Shown here: in pieces, positions 51,447 through 61,039 of the stretch
Layout: each line of letters begins with the position of its first letter
How positions within the stretch are numbered: position 1 is the stretch's first letter
NCBI GenBank assembly: GCA_009785425.1
Contig: WQWI01000009.1
Location: 1 to 64,000 of the forward strand
DNA length: 64,000 nucleotides
DNA from: Bacteroidales bacterium
GTDB lineage: Bacteria; Bacteroidota; Bacteroidia; Bacteroidales; P3
Reading direction: 5' to 3'
Position numbers and translations under genes: made by a program
The notes under the pieces: model-generated
What the model saw: the letters and a program-made list of their open reading frames with translations, nothing else
Database searches by the model: none
What the model was told of the DNA's origin: nothing

Positions 51447-53753
51447 ATGCCTAAATTTATCGAAATACGCCGTTTAGCGGGGCTAATCAAAAAAAATCTT
51501 TTCGTGCTCATTTTATTAGGTTACGGATTGTCTGCACAAACTGCAGAGTTAGATCCTGAAATGCAGATCGATTTGATAGAAACGGTCATTTCATCAAGTA
51601 GAGAAACCAACGAGTTGCGAACACTTCCGGCTTCGGTTTCCATTATTACGCCACGAATGCTTGATCAGCAACAAATCACGTCAGTTGTGAATTTGAGTGC
51701 AATTGTTCCGAATTTTTTCATTCCGAATTATGGGTCTAAATTGTCTACGCCTGTTTTTGTTCGCGGGATTGGCAACCGAAGTGGCGGACAGGCCGTTGGT
51801 TTATATGTTGATAATATGCCTCTTTTGAGCAATTCGGTTTTTAATTTTGATTTTTTAGATGTTCAGCAAATAGAAGTATTGCGAGGTCCGCAAGGCACGC
51901 TTTACGGACGAAATGCAATGAGCGGAGTTATCAATATCCGCACACATTCGCCATTGGATGAAAATAGAACTCGATTAATGCTTTCGGCAGGAAACTATGG
52001 ACTTGCTCGTGCTCACGCTTCCGTTTCGAGAAGACTTATTGACGAACGTTTGGGGATTTCTTTGAGCGGACATCTGAACAGAAATAATGGTTTTTTTGAA
52101 AATCAATTTGACGGAGAACGTGCCGACCGACTGCTTTCCGCAGGGGGACGAATGCGTTTGGATTTTCAGCCGTCCAACAGATGGAATATTCAGTGGATTA
52201 CAAGTTACGACTATTCCAATCAAGGTGCTTTCCCTTACGGAATCTACGAAAACGGAGACATTGCATTGCCAAATCAGGATCATCCCGGAGAATATATTCG
52301 ACAAATGTTCGGAAGTCATATAAACTTGCAACACACAAACAACAGATTTATTTTTACTTCAACAACCGGATTTCAGCATTTGAACGACAATATGGATATG
52401 GACTTGGACAATACGCCGTTGTCGCTCTTTACTTTGAATCAGAGGCAAAACGAAAACAATTTTACGCAAGAATTTACGTTACGCTCAAACACAGAAAACA
52501 ATTTGCAATGGATTGTCGGTGCGTTTGGCTTTCATCGAAACTTGCGTACCTATGTGACTACAACGATGGGCGAGGACGGTATCGCCACCATTTTGCAACC
52601 ACAACTTCCAATGGTTCTTAAGGTTTCCAACAATGAAATTCCTATTCCGGGAACATTCGAAACGCCTGCATTTGGAGGTGCATTTTTTGCCGAAGCAACG
52701 AGAAATAATTTATTTTTCAGAGGTCTTTCAGCCACGATTGGTGCACGTTTGGATTACGAAAGCACAAGCATAACTTACAATACTTCGATGCTAATAAATA
52801 TTGATGTTGTTCCTCCTCCGATGTGGATTGCTGTCGATTCCGGTTATTCAAGCACAAGATTAACAGGTCGCAATTCAATGTCGTTTACCGAATTTTTGCC
52901 GAGATTTGCCTTAAAATACGAATTTAACAACAGACATCACGTTTATTTTTCTGTGGCGAGAGGCTACAAAGCTGGCGGACACAATATTCAAATGTTTGCC
53001 GATATTATTCAAGGCATTGCAGAGGAAAAAGGGAGAATAATGGGGCAACCACCCCACAATTTCGACGACACAATACTACCACGAGAGCATCAAGACTCCA
53101 TTATTCCTCAAATCCGTTTCAATCCCGAACACAGCTGGAATTTTGAAATAGGGTTTAGAAGTGAAATTTTACAGAACAGACTTTTTGCCGAAGCTGCCGT
53201 TTTTTACATCGATGTGCGCAACGTTTTGATTACGCAATTTGTGGAAACCGGGCACGGTAGAATGTTGAGAAATGCAGGACATGCCGAGAGTATGGGTGCA
53301 GAGTTGAGTTTAAGAGCTTTTTTATTCGATGGCTTGGTAGTATCCGCCAATTATGGCTTCACACGTGCAATTTTCAGAGATAATAAAAGAGATGACGCTA
53401 CGGATTTCTCCGGAAATTTTATACCGTTTGCTCCACGAAATACATTTTCTATAGCAGCGAGTTATACGCACGGATTGCGGAATAACCGAATTATCGACCG
53501 TTTCAACCTTCATGCACAATACAACGGCGTAGGGCGAATTTATTGGACGGAAGCCAATGATGTCTATCAAAATTTTTACGGTTTGCTAAACTTGAGAGCA
53601 GGTGTCAGTAGAGGAATTTTCAGCATGAATATTTGGACAAGAAACACATTGAATACAAACTTTACTGCTTTTTATTTTGAAAGTATGGGGCAAAGGCTTG
53701 GTCAAAGAGGGACGCCGTTTCAGATTGGTGTGGATCTTGCTGTAAGGTTCTAA
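51447..53753 (+). CDS. TonB-dependent outer-membrane receptor
   Basis: A 768-aa receptor with a signal peptide (cut near LSAQT). The TonB box/plug region includes ETVISSSRETNELRTLPASVSIITPRML, VFVRGIGNR, and the strong plug signature VEVLRGPQGTLYGRNA-like sequence (read here as IEVLRGPQGTLYGRNA). The beta barrel ends VDLAVRF. It lacks the carboxypeptidase-like domain and STN domain of the SusC protein at 38.4 kb, so it is the classic siderophore/cobalamin/small-ligand type. No ligand-specific neighbour is present. I see no promoter of its own after the HEPN gene. Confidence 0.92.
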   Translation: MPKFIEIRRLAGLIKKNLFVLILLGYGLSAQTAELDPEMQIDLIETVISSSRETNELRTLPASVSIITPRMLDQQQITSVVNLSAIVPNFFIPNYGSKLSTPVFVRGIGNRSGGQAVGLYVDNMPLLSNSVFNFDFLDVQQIEVLRGPQGTLYGRNAMSGVINIRTHSPLDENRTRLMLSAGNYGLARAHASVSRRLIDERLGISLSGHLNRNNGFFENQFDGERADRLLSAGGRMRLDFQPSNRWNIQWITSYDYSNQGAFPYGIYENGDIALPNQDHPGEYIRQMFGSHINLQHTNNRFIFTSTTGFQHLNDNMDMDLDNTPLSLFTLNQRQNENNFTQEFTLRSNTENNLQWIVGAFGFHRNLRTYVTTTMGEDGIATILQPQLPMVLKVSNNEIPIPGTFETPAFGGAFFAEATRNNLFFRGLSATIGARLDYESTSITYNTSMLINIDVVPPPMWIAVDSGYSSTRLTGRNSMSFTEFLPRFALKYEFNNRHHVYFSVARGYKAGGHNIQMFADIIQGIAEEKGRIMGQPPHNFDDTILPREHQDSIIPQIRFNPEHSWNFEIGFRSEILQNRLFAEAAVFYIDVRNVLITQFVETGHGRMLRNAGHAESMGAELSLRAFLFDGLVVSANYGFTRAIFRDNKRDDATDFSGNFIPFAPRNTFSIAASYTHGLRNNRIIDRFNLHAQYNGVGRIYWTEANDVYQNFYGLLNLRAGVSRGIFSMNIWTRNTLNTNFTAFYFESMGQRLGQRGTPFQIGVDLAVRF

Positions 53754-53763
53754 ATTTTGCTTG

Positions 53764-54336
53764 TTAAATCTTGAATTGTAGGTGCTCCATCTCTTTCCCC
53801 GTTAGTGTTTTTTCACCAACGATTTCAAATCCCAATTTCAAGTATAGTTTTTTTGCATTGGGATTATCTTTGTCCACCAACAAGCCAAGTACACCTTTTC
53901 TGTTGTGAACATACTCGTCAATCAAAAATTGAAACAATTTTGAGCCGATGCCTTTTCCTTGATGGTTTGTGCTCACACCAACGCTGTCGATGTAGTACTC
54001 CCCTGCTTCGGTTTCTATTTCGGAATCCATGTAGAGTTGGTAAAGTTCCTCGTCGAACACGGCTTTTATTTCCTCTGCTACGACCTTTCTCAATTCAGAC
54101 ATTTTTGCACCATCATAAACTATTCCGGCGGCAGCAATATCGCCGTCAATGTCCACAACCCAGCAATTTTCGTAAGAATAGGGATTTGCTGTTTTACGAA
54201 CTAAATTTTCCATAAATTGAGTTGCTTCCTCTTTGGCATCTCTTCCAATGAACTGATAAACGATTTCTTCCATAGCCAGCATGATGTAGTTGGCAATGGC
54301 TTTTGAGTCTTCTAATTTTGCTTTTCGTATGGTCAT
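53764..54336 (-). CDS. GNAT family N-acetyltransferase
   Basis: A 190-aa acetyltransferase, taking ATG 54336 (MTIRKAKLEDSKAIAN) as the start, because the upstream in-frame ATG lies beyond the promoter. The acetyl-CoA loop is YIDSVGVSTNHQGKGIGSKL, with the QGKGIG signature, and the C-terminal LYLKLGFEIVGEKTL is typical of the fold. The substrate is unknown. The gene ends 10 nt from the stop of the TonB receptor on the other strand. Confidence 0.88.
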   Translation of the reverse strand: MTIRKAKLEDSKAIANYIMLAMEEIVYQFIGRDAKEEATQFMENLVRKTANPYSYENCWVVDIDGDIAAAGIVYDGAKMSELRKVVAEEIKAVFDEELYQLYMDSEIETEAGEYYIDSVGVSTNHQGKGIGSKLFQFLIDEYVHNRKGVLGLLVDKDNPNAKKLYLKLGFEIVGEKTLTGKEMEHLQFKI

Positions 54337-54348
54337 ATTTTTTTGGTG

Positions 54349-54399
54349 CAAAGATACGATTTTTTTTTTTTGAAATGTCATTTATTTTTTGTATCTTTG
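54349..54399. promoter_or_regulatory. Divergent promoters of the GNAT gene and PFOR
   Basis: TATCTTTG on the minus strand (54349-54356) for the GNAT gene and TATCTTTG on the plus strand (54392-54399) for the PFOR gene, 35 nt apart in an A/T-rich stretch. Confidence 0.7.
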
Positions 54400-54417
54400 C
54401 AAGCAATTTGAATTTTT

Positions 54418-54453
54418 GTTCGCAATTTGAGTTTTGAGCCCTGAATTGCGAAC
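54418..54453 (+). promoter_or_regulatory. Hairpin in the PFOR leader
   Basis: GTTCGCAATT and AATTGCGAAC form a perfect 10-bp stem with a 16-nt loop, starting about 12 nt after the expected transcription start. The leader is about 95 nt, long for this genome. It could bind a regulator or stabilise the message; I know no matching riboswitch. Confidence 0.5.
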
Positions 54454-54500
54454 ACTACAAAAAACATGACGGTTCCACAAATATCTTAAAATATATTATT

Positions 54501-57500
54501 ATGGCAAAAAACAAAAACATGCAGACTCTTGATGGCAACCAAGCCGCCGCTCACGTGGCTTATATGTTCAGTGAGGTTGCAGCAATTTATCCTATTACCC
54601 CATCTTCCAACATGGCTGAATATGTTGATGAGTGGGCAGCTTATGGTAAAAAGAACATCTTTGGAGATACCGTAAAAGTAGTTGAATTGCAATCCGAAGC
54701 CGGTGCCGCCGCCGCTTTTCACGGATCGTTACAAGCAGGTGCTTTAACAACAACATTCACCGCCTCACAAGGTCTGTTGTTGAAAATTCCAACCATGTAT
54801 AAGGTCGCCGGAGAGCTTCTTCCGGGCGTAATCCACGTAAGTGCACGTACACTTGCAGGACATGCGTTATCAATTTTCGGAGATCATTCCGATATTTACT
54901 CAACTCGTCAAACGGGTTTTGCTTTCTTGGCATCAGGTTCGGTTCAACAAGTTATGGATTTGGCCGGTGTGGCACATCTTACGGCAATCAAATCGCGTGT
55001 GCCTTTCTTGCACTTTTTCGATGGTTTCCGTACTTCGCACGAAATGCAAAAAATTGATGTATTGGCTGAAGAAGATTTACTTCCGTTGTTAGATCAAAAA
55101 GCATTGCAAGCTTTCCGCAATAATGCTTTGAATCCCGAACATCCTGTTACTCGTGGTACAGCACAAAATCCGGACGTGTTTTTCCAAGCAAAAGAGGCGT
55201 TGAACCCATTTTATGATGCAATCCCTGATATGGTAAACGACTGCATGGCAAAAATTTCGGAAATTACCGGTCGTGAATACAAGCCGTTTACATACTATGG
55301 TGCAAACGATGCCGAACATGTTATTGTTGCAATGGGATCGGTTACTGAAACCATCAAAGAAACCATTGACTATTTGAACGCAAAAGGTGAAAAATTAGGT
55401 TTAATTACAGTTCACCTGTACCGCCCATTTTCAGTAAAATATCTGATGGACGTAGTTCCCGCGTCTGTAAAACGTATTTGCGTTTTAGACAGAACTAAGG
55501 AAATCGGCTCTGGAGATCCATTGTACTTGGACATTGTTGAAGCTTTCTTGAATGTTGAGAAAAGACCTATGATTATTGCAGGTCGCTACGGTTTGTCTTC
55601 AAAAAATACAACCCCTGCACATATCATTTCCATATTTGAAAATTTAAAGGCAGAAAAACCTAAAAACAAGTTCACAGTAGGTATTATTGATGACACTACG
55701 CATCACTCATTGCCACTTCCGAAAGTTGGAATTAGCGTTGTTCCGGAAGGTACGTATGAAGCAAAATTCTATGGTTTGGGTGCTGACGGAACAGTAGGTG
55801 CAAACAAAAATTCGATCACAATTATTGGGGATAATACAGACAAATATTGTCAAGCGTATTTCCAATACGACAGTAAAAAATCCGGTGGCTACACGTGTTC
55901 GCACTTGCGTTTCGGAAATAAGCCGATTCGTTCGCCTTACTTAGTTGGAACACCTGATTTTGTTGGTTGCCACGTGTCAAACTACATCTACAAGTATCCG
56001 ATGTTGACAGGCTTGAAAAAAGGTGGATCGTTCCTGTTAAATTCGCTTTGGGATGTTGAGGAAACCAAAAAAAGGTTGCCAAATTCAATGAAGAAATTCT
56101 TGGCAGAAAACGATATTTCTTTATACATCATCAACGCAACGAAAATTGCTAACGAAATCGGCTTAGGTAATCGTACCAACGTTATTTTGCAATCTGCATT
56201 TTTCAAAATCACTAACGTTATTCCTTACGAAGATGCTGTAAAGGAAATGAAACGCATGATCGACAAATCTTACGGTAAAAAAGGAGAGAAAGTTGTTCAA
56301 ATGAACTATGCCGGTGTTGATCGTGGTGCGGATTATGTTAAAGTAGAAATTCCTGCGGAATGGGCACAATTAGACGGAAAAGACGATGTTGCAATCGATC
56401 CGACTACTCCGGAATTTATCCGCAATTATGTGATTCCTGTGAACAAGCAACTTGGTCATAGTTTGCCTACGAGTGCGTTCAAAGGTCGCGAAGACGGAAC
56501 ACTGCCTCCGGGTACTACGAAATATGAAAAACGAGGCGTTGCAGTTGATGTCCCTGAGTGGTTTGCTGAAAACTGCATCCAGTGTAACCAATGTGCCTAC
56601 ATTTGCCCTCACGCTACACTTCGTCCGTTCTTGATGACAGAGGAAGAGTTGAAGGCTTGTCCTGCCGGAACAGCTACAAAACCGGCAATTGGCAAAGAGT
56701 TTGAAGGTTATCACTATCGCATGCAATTAAGCCCGCTTGATTGTATGGGTTGTGGAAACTGCGTTGATATTTGTCCGTCGAAAACCAAAGCCTTAGAAAT
56801 GAAACCTCTTGGAACACAACAGGCTGAAGTTGAGCGTTGGAATTATATAGACAAGCATATTCCGTACAGAACCGAATTGACCGACATTTTCAAAAATGTT
56901 AAGAGCAGTCAGTTTGCACAGCCTTTGTTCGAGTTTTCCGGTGCGTGTACAGGTTGTGGAGAAACCCCGTATATCAAACTTATCACACAGTTGTACGGAG
57001 AACGTATGACTATTGGCAATGCCACAGGGTGCTCGTCAATCTATGGCGGTTCCAATCCTTCGACACCTTACTGTACAAACCACAAAACCGGGCACGGACC
57101 TGCTTGGGCAAATTCATTATTCGAAGACACTGCTGAATTTGGTTACGGTATCTCTCTTGCTACAACCAAATTGCGTGATCGTATCGAGCGATTGATGAAA
57201 GATGCAATTGATAGCGACAAGTGCTCGGCAGAGTTGAAAGGCTTATTCGCAGAGTGGATTGCTAATAAAGACAACGGTCAGAAGTCTGTTGAAATTTCGA
57301 ACAAAATCAAGCCTCTTATTGCAAAAGGCGAATGCGACTATTGCAAAGAGATCAACAAATACAGCCAATATCTCATTAAGAAATCACACTGGATTTTTGG
57401 TGGAGACGGCTGGGCTTACGACATTGGTTTCGGTGGCTTGGATCATGTAATTGCTACGGGCGAAGATGTGAATATGTTAGTCATGGATACAGAAGTATAT

Positions 57501-58046
57501 TCAAACACCGGTGGCCAAGCTTCGAAAGCAACGCCTGTTGCAGCAATTGCAAAATTTGCTACTGCGGGAAGACGTTCTCGCAAGAAAGACCTTGGGACTA
57601 TTGCTATGACTTACGGAAATGTTTACGTGGCACAAGTTGCGATTGGAGCAGACTACAACCAGTTCTTTAGAGTATTGAAAGAAGCGGAAGCATATCCGGG
57701 ACCATCAATTATCATCGCTTACTCGCCTTGTATCAACCACGGCTTGGCTGGTGGTATGGGTACAACGACATTAGATAACAAGCGTGCTGTTGAGTGCGGT
57801 TACTGGTCGTTGTGGAAATACGATCCTCGCTTGGAGGCGGAAGGTAAAAATCCGTTCGTTTTCGAAAGTAAAGAGCCGGATTGGAGCAAGTTTCAAGATT
57901 ATATTCTTAGTCAGGTTCGTTACAATTCGTTGCAGAAAACGTTCCCTGCCGAAGCCGGTGAGTTGTTCAAAGCCGCTGAAGAAAACGCAAAATGGCGTTA
58001 CAACCAGTACAAGCGTTTGTCGGCAATGGACTGGTCGAATAAGTAG
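54501..58046 (+). CDS. nifJ: Pyruvate:ferredoxin (flavodoxin) oxidoreductase
   Basis: Oxygen-sensitive enzyme that turns pyruvate and CoA into acetyl-CoA, CO2 and reduced ferredoxin, central to anaerobic fermentation. The single 1181-aa chain has all domains in order: pyrimidine-binding domain (PITPSSNMAEYVDEWAA), the CoA-related domain, the gamma domain, a two-cluster ferredoxin domain (CIQCNQCAYICPH, CMGCGNCVDICPS), and the TPP domain (GDGWAYDIGFGGLDH, MDTEVYSNTGGQASKATP) with CTGCGETPYIKL for the third cluster. The length is standard. A long leader with a hairpin precedes it and a strong terminator follows. Confidence 0.97.
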   Translation: MAKNKNMQTLDGNQAAAHVAYMFSEVAAIYPITPSSNMAEYVDEWAAYGKKNIFGDTVKVVELQSEAGAAAAFHGSLQAGALTTTFTASQGLLLKIPTMYKVAGELLPGVIHVSARTLAGHALSIFGDHSDIYSTRQTGFAFLASGSVQQVMDLAGVAHLTAIKSRVPFLHFFDGFRTSHEMQKIDVLAEEDLLPLLDQKALQAFRNNALNPEHPVTRGTAQNPDVFFQAKEALNPFYDAIPDMVNDCMAKISEITGREYKPFTYYGANDAEHVIVAMGSVTETIKETIDYLNAKGEKLGLITVHLYRPFSVKYLMDVVPASVKRICVLDRTKEIGSGDPLYLDIVEAFLNVEKRPMIIAGRYGLSSKNTTPAHIISIFENLKAEKPKNKFTVGIIDDTTHHSLPLPKVGISVVPEGTYEAKFYGLGADGTVGANKNSITIIGDNTDKYCQAYFQYDSKKSGGYTCSHLRFGNKPIRSPYLVGTPDFVGCHVSNYIYKYPMLTGLKKGGSFLLNSLWDVEETKKRLPNSMKKFLAENDISLYIINATKIANEIGLGNRTNVILQSAFFKITNVIPYEDAVKEMKRMIDKSYGKKGEKVVQMNYAGVDRGADYVKVEIPAEWAQLDGKDDVAIDPTTPEFIRNYVIPVNKQLGHSLPTSAFKGREDGTLPPGTTKYEKRGVAVDVPEWFAENCIQCNQCAYICPHATLRPFLMTEEELKACPAGTATKPAIGKEFEGYHYRMQLSPLDCMGCGNCVDICPSKTKALEMKPLGTQQAEVERWNYIDKHIPYRTELTDIFKNVKSSQFAQPLFEFSGACTGCGETPYIKLITQLYGERMTIGNATGCSSIYGGSNPSTPYCTNHKTGHGPAWANSLFEDTAEFGYGISLATTKLRDRIERLMKDAIDSDKCSAELKGLFAEWIANKDNGQKSVEISNKIKPLIAKGECDYCKEINKYSQYLIKKSHWIFGGDGWAYDIGFGGLDHVIATGEDVNMLVMDTEVYSNTGGQASKATPVAAIAKFATAGRRSRKKDLGTIAMTYGNVYVAQVAIGADYNQFFRVLKEAEAYPGPSIIIAYSPCINHGLAGGMGTTTLDNKRAVECGYWSLWKYDPRLEAEGKNPFVFESKEPDWSKFQDYILSQVRYNSLQKTFPAEAGELFKAAEENAKWRYNQYKRLSAMDWSNK

Positions 58047-58069
58047 TTTTCGATTTGTGCTATGAAGGA

Positions 58070-58104
58070 AAGAGGCTGTCTTGTTTTGAGACAGCCTCTT
58101 TTTT
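58070..58104 (+). terminator. Terminator of the PFOR gene
   Basis: A perfect 12-bp stem (AAGAGGCTGTCT with AGACAGCCTCTT), a 7-nt loop and a run of T, 23 nt after the stop. Confidence 0.9.
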
Positions 58105-58177
58105 GTACCTTTAAGCCCGAATTTTGTAAAATGTTTGGTTAATTGATTTTTTTTGTATGTATGTCCAAAAAAATCAC

Positions 58178-58185
58178 TATCTTTG
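58178..58185 (+). promoter_or_regulatory. -7 element of HEPN/MNT pair 2
   Basis: TATCTTTG, 12 nt before the ATG at 58198, so the leader is only a few bases. Confidence 0.65.
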
Positions 58186-58197
58186 CAAAAAAATCGA

Positions 58198-58584
58198 ATG
58201 AATGACAGGTCAAAATACTGGATTGAGATTGCTGACTACGACACCGGAACAGCAAAGGCTATGCTGACTTCAAAACGATTTTTGTATGTTGGTTTTATGT
58301 GCCATCAAGCAGTTGAAAAAACGATCAAGGCTTATTACTGCTCGAAAAAAGAGGAAACACCACCGTTCACACACAACCTGAAAAATTTAGCGGAACGATG
58401 TGATTTATTACCACTATTTTCTGATGAGCAACTTGATTTTATAGAGGAATTATTACCGATGAACATCGAGGCAAGATACCCCACGCATAAAGAAAAACTT
58501 TTCAAATTACTCACACCTCAAAAATGTGAGGACATCATCAAACAAACTGAATCATTATGTCAATGGATAAAGGAAAGGCTTTAG
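58198..58584 (+). CDS. HEPN domain protein (pair 2)
   Basis: A 128-aa HEPN protein starting at ATG 58198 (MNDRSKYW); the upstream in-frame ATG lies before the promoter. Typical sequence includes YVGFMCHQAVEKTIKAYYC and PFTHNLKNLAERC, and the end region ARYPTHKEKL has the Arg and His spacing seen in many HEPN proteins. In contrast to pair 1, HEPN comes first and the MNT gene second, with a 28-nt overlap. It is of the PF05168-like type and not a close relative of the HEPN protein at 51.0 kb. Confidence 0.82.
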   Translation: MNDRSKYWIEIADYDTGTAKAMLTSKRFLYVGFMCHQAVEKTIKAYYCSKKEETPPFTHNLKNLAERCDLLPLFSDEQLDFIEELLPMNIEARYPTHKEKLFKLLTPQKCEDIIKQTESLCQWIKERL

Positions 58585-58862
58585 AACACGCCAAGCGCTA
58601 TGCAGGGATTGTTTGTGAGGAGTTATCGCCTTGCAAGGTAGTTTTGTTTGGCTCGTTGGTAAATGGAAACTTCAACGAAAACAGCGATATTGATATTGCC
58701 GTTGTGAAAGATCATTTAGGTGAGAACTATTGGGACTTGTCAAAAAAACTAAATCGACTCACACGAAATATAGATACTCGTATTGAACCTATTTTATTAC
58801 AAGCCGATGATGATCGAAGTGGTTTCCTGACGACTATTTTAACAGTAGGAGTTGAATTATAA
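58557..58862 (+). CDS. MNT-type nucleotidyltransferase (pair 2)
   Basis: A 101-aa nucleotidyltransferase with VVLFGSLVNGNFNENSDIDIAVV. The GS and the Asp-x-Asp are present, but the Arg usual before the second Gly (GSxARG) is replaced by Asn, which may affect activity. ATG at 58557 (or 58563) lies inside the HEPN gene, giving strong translational coupling. The pair is placed alone between the PFOR terminator and recG. Confidence 0.82.
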   Translation: MSMDKGKALEHAKRYAGIVCEELSPCKVVLFGSLVNGNFNENSDIDIAVVKDHLGENYWDLSKKLNRLTRNIDTRIEPILLQADDDRSGFLTTILTVGVEL

Positions 58863-58903
58863 CCAATTTTTCTGTTCAAAAAATGGGTTGTGTCAGATTA
58901 GTC

Positions 58904-60997
58904 TTACGAAATTTTAGACCAAACGGTTTCTCCAAACATTTTTCGAAGCGTGTGATTTAGTTTTTGATGTCGCGGTTGGCTCAAATTTGGGTCTTCATCC
59001 AACACCAACCCTGCGGCGACACGTGCTGCACGGATAATACGCTCGTCTTTGGTTAAATCGGCTAATTTGAAATTTAAGGTTCCGCTTTGCTGTGTGCCTT
59101 GAATGTCGCCGGGTCCGCGAAGTTGTAGGTCAACTTCGGCGATTTTGAAACCATCGTTGGTTTTCACCATCGTATCTATTCGCTGTCTGGCATCACTGCT
59201 GAGCTTGTGGCTCGACATTAAGATGCAATAACTTTGTTCGGCTCCGCGTCCTACACGTCCACGCAATTGATGAAGTTGAGAAAGTCCGAAACGTTCGGCG
59301 TTTTCAATAACCATCACGGTGGCATTCGGAACATCTACACCCACCTCAATGACTGTTGTCGAAACCATAATTTGTGTTTTGTTTTCAACAAATAATTTCA
59401 TACCCAAATCCTTTTCGGTTTGAGGCATTTTTCCGTGCAAAATACTAACTTGAAATTCCGGACGTGGAAATTCTGCACACATTGTAAAATAGCCTTCTTC
59501 CAAGTCTTTCAAATCCAATTTTTCCGACTCTTTAATGAGCGGATAAACCACATAAACTTGTCTGCCTTTTCGGAGTTCTTGCTTGATAAATTCGTACAAT
59601 TTCAAACGCGAATTATCGTAGCGATGCAACGTTTGCACAGGTCTTCGATTAGGCGGAAGTTCATCGATGACGGATGTGTCCAAATCGCCGTACAGCGTCA
59701 TCGCTAACGTGCGTGGAATGGGTGTTGCCGTCATTACTAAAATATGTGGCGGAAACTGACTTTTTGCCCAAAGTTTCGAGCGTTGTGCAACACCGAAACG
59801 ATGCTGTTCGTCAATGACGCAAAGTCCGAGTTTTTGAAATTGTACCGTGTCTTCAATCAAAGCGTGAGTACCTATGAGAATTTTAATTGTTCCGTTTTGC
59901 AAACTTTCGTGTAATTCGCGTCGTTCTTTAGTTTTTGTAGAACCTGTCAGCAATCCGATACCAATGTCTAACCCTGTCAAAAATTTCTGAATACTTTTGA
60001 AATGCTGTTGTGCCAAAATTTCGGTCGGAGCCATAAGGCAAGACTGGAATCCGTTGTCGGCAGCGATAAGCATTGTCATTAAGGCAACCAGCGTTTTTCC
60101 ACTTCCGACATCGCCTTGCAGCAAACGATTCATTTGAAATCCGCTGCCTAAATCTTTGCGAATTTCTTTCACAACGCGCTTTTGTGCATCTGTTAGCGTA
60201 AACGGGAGATTTTCCTTGTAAAAATGATTGAAATTTTCGCCGACTTTGGAAAATACATAACTTTTTTCTAACTTATGCTGTGTTTTCTGCTTCAAAACAC
60301 GCATTTGCAGCAAAAATAACTCTTCAAATTTGATTCGGTTTTGAGCCCTAACCAATTCGTCTTGATTTTTTGGATAATGTATCAAACGTAGAGCGGAATC
60401 TCTTGAAATCAATTGATACTTCTGCAAAACAGACTCCGGCAAAATTTCGGGAACAGGCGAATACATTCCTTCCAAAAGCGTTTGCATCAATTTACTGACC
60501 GCTTTTGAAGTAAGTCCTTTGTTTTTCATGGTTTCCGTTGTATTGTACATCGGAAACAAGCTTTCTTTTTGTAGTTTGGCTTCGCTTGCCAAATCAATTT
60601 CGGGATGCGTAAAATTGTACGACTTATTGAACAGTGTGGGTTTGCCGAAAATCACGTAATCTTCGCCGATTTTCAAATTTTCGTTGATCCATTTCACACC
60701 TTTAAACCAAACCAAGTCTATTTCGCCAGTTTCATCGGCAAATCGAACCACCAAGCGTGATTTGAATTTTGCACCAACCACTTCTTTGCTCAAAATTTTG
60801 CCTTGAATTAAAACATATGTGCTTTCGCTTTTGAGCTCATTTATTTTAACGTAGTTACTTTTGTCCACATAGCGAAACGGCAGGTAGTTCAGCAAATCCT
60901 CGAACGAAAACACATTGATCTCCTTGCGAAGCAATTCGCCCCGCTTCGGACCTACGCCCTTTAGAAATTCAATCGGTGTAACTAAATAGTCGTTCAT
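58904..60997 (-). CDS. recG: ATP-dependent DNA helicase RecG
   Basis: Branch-migration helicase that rescues stalled forks and processes recombination intermediates. ATG 60997 (MNDYLVTPIEFLKGVGPKRG) is preferred over TTG 61003. The N-terminal wedge/OB domain (GVGPKRGELL) is followed by the helicase core: LLQGDVGSGKTLVALM (Walker A), MAPTEILAQQHF, VIDEQHRFGV (the DEQH box), VMTATPIPRTLAMTLYGDLD, and QLRGRVGRG. The length (about 697) is normal. Its promoter is 16 nt upstream. Confidence 0.96.
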   Translation of the reverse strand: MNDYLVTPIEFLKGVGPKRGELLRKEINVFSFEDLLNYLPFRYVDKSNYVKINELKSESTYVLIQGKILSKEVVGAKFKSRLVVRFADETGEIDLVWFKGVKWINENLKIGEDYVIFGKPTLFNKSYNFTHPEIDLASEAKLQKESLFPMYNTTETMKNKGLTSKAVSKLMQTLLEGMYSPVPEILPESVLQKYQLISRDSALRLIHYPKNQDELVRAQNRIKFEELFLLQMRVLKQKTQHKLEKSYVFSKVGENFNHFYKENLPFTLTDAQKRVVKEIRKDLGSGFQMNRLLQGDVGSGKTLVALMTMLIAADNGFQSCLMAPTEILAQQHFKSIQKFLTGLDIGIGLLTGSTKTKERRELHESLQNGTIKILIGTHALIEDTVQFQKLGLCVIDEQHRFGVAQRSKLWAKSQFPPHILVMTATPIPRTLAMTLYGDLDTSVIDELPPNRRPVQTLHRYDNSRLKLYEFIKQELRKGRQVYVVYPLIKESEKLDLKDLEEGYFTMCAEFPRPEFQVSILHGKMPQTEKDLGMKLFVENKTQIMVSTTVIEVGVDVPNATVMVIENAERFGLSQLHQLRGRVGRGAEQSYCILMSSHKLSSDARQRIDTMVKTNDGFKIAEVDLQLRGPGDIQGTQQSGTLNFKLADLTKDERIIRAARVAAGLVLDEDPNLSQPRHQKLNHTLRKMFGETVWSKIS

Positions 60998-61013
60998 TGC
61001 CAAAAAACTTTTG

Positions 61014-61021
61014 CAAAGATA
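61014..61021 (-). promoter_or_regulatory. -7 element of recG
   Basis: TATCTTTG on the minus strand, 16 nt from the ATG at 60997. Confidence 0.7.
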
Positions 61022-61039
61022 CGATTGCAGATAGTCAAA

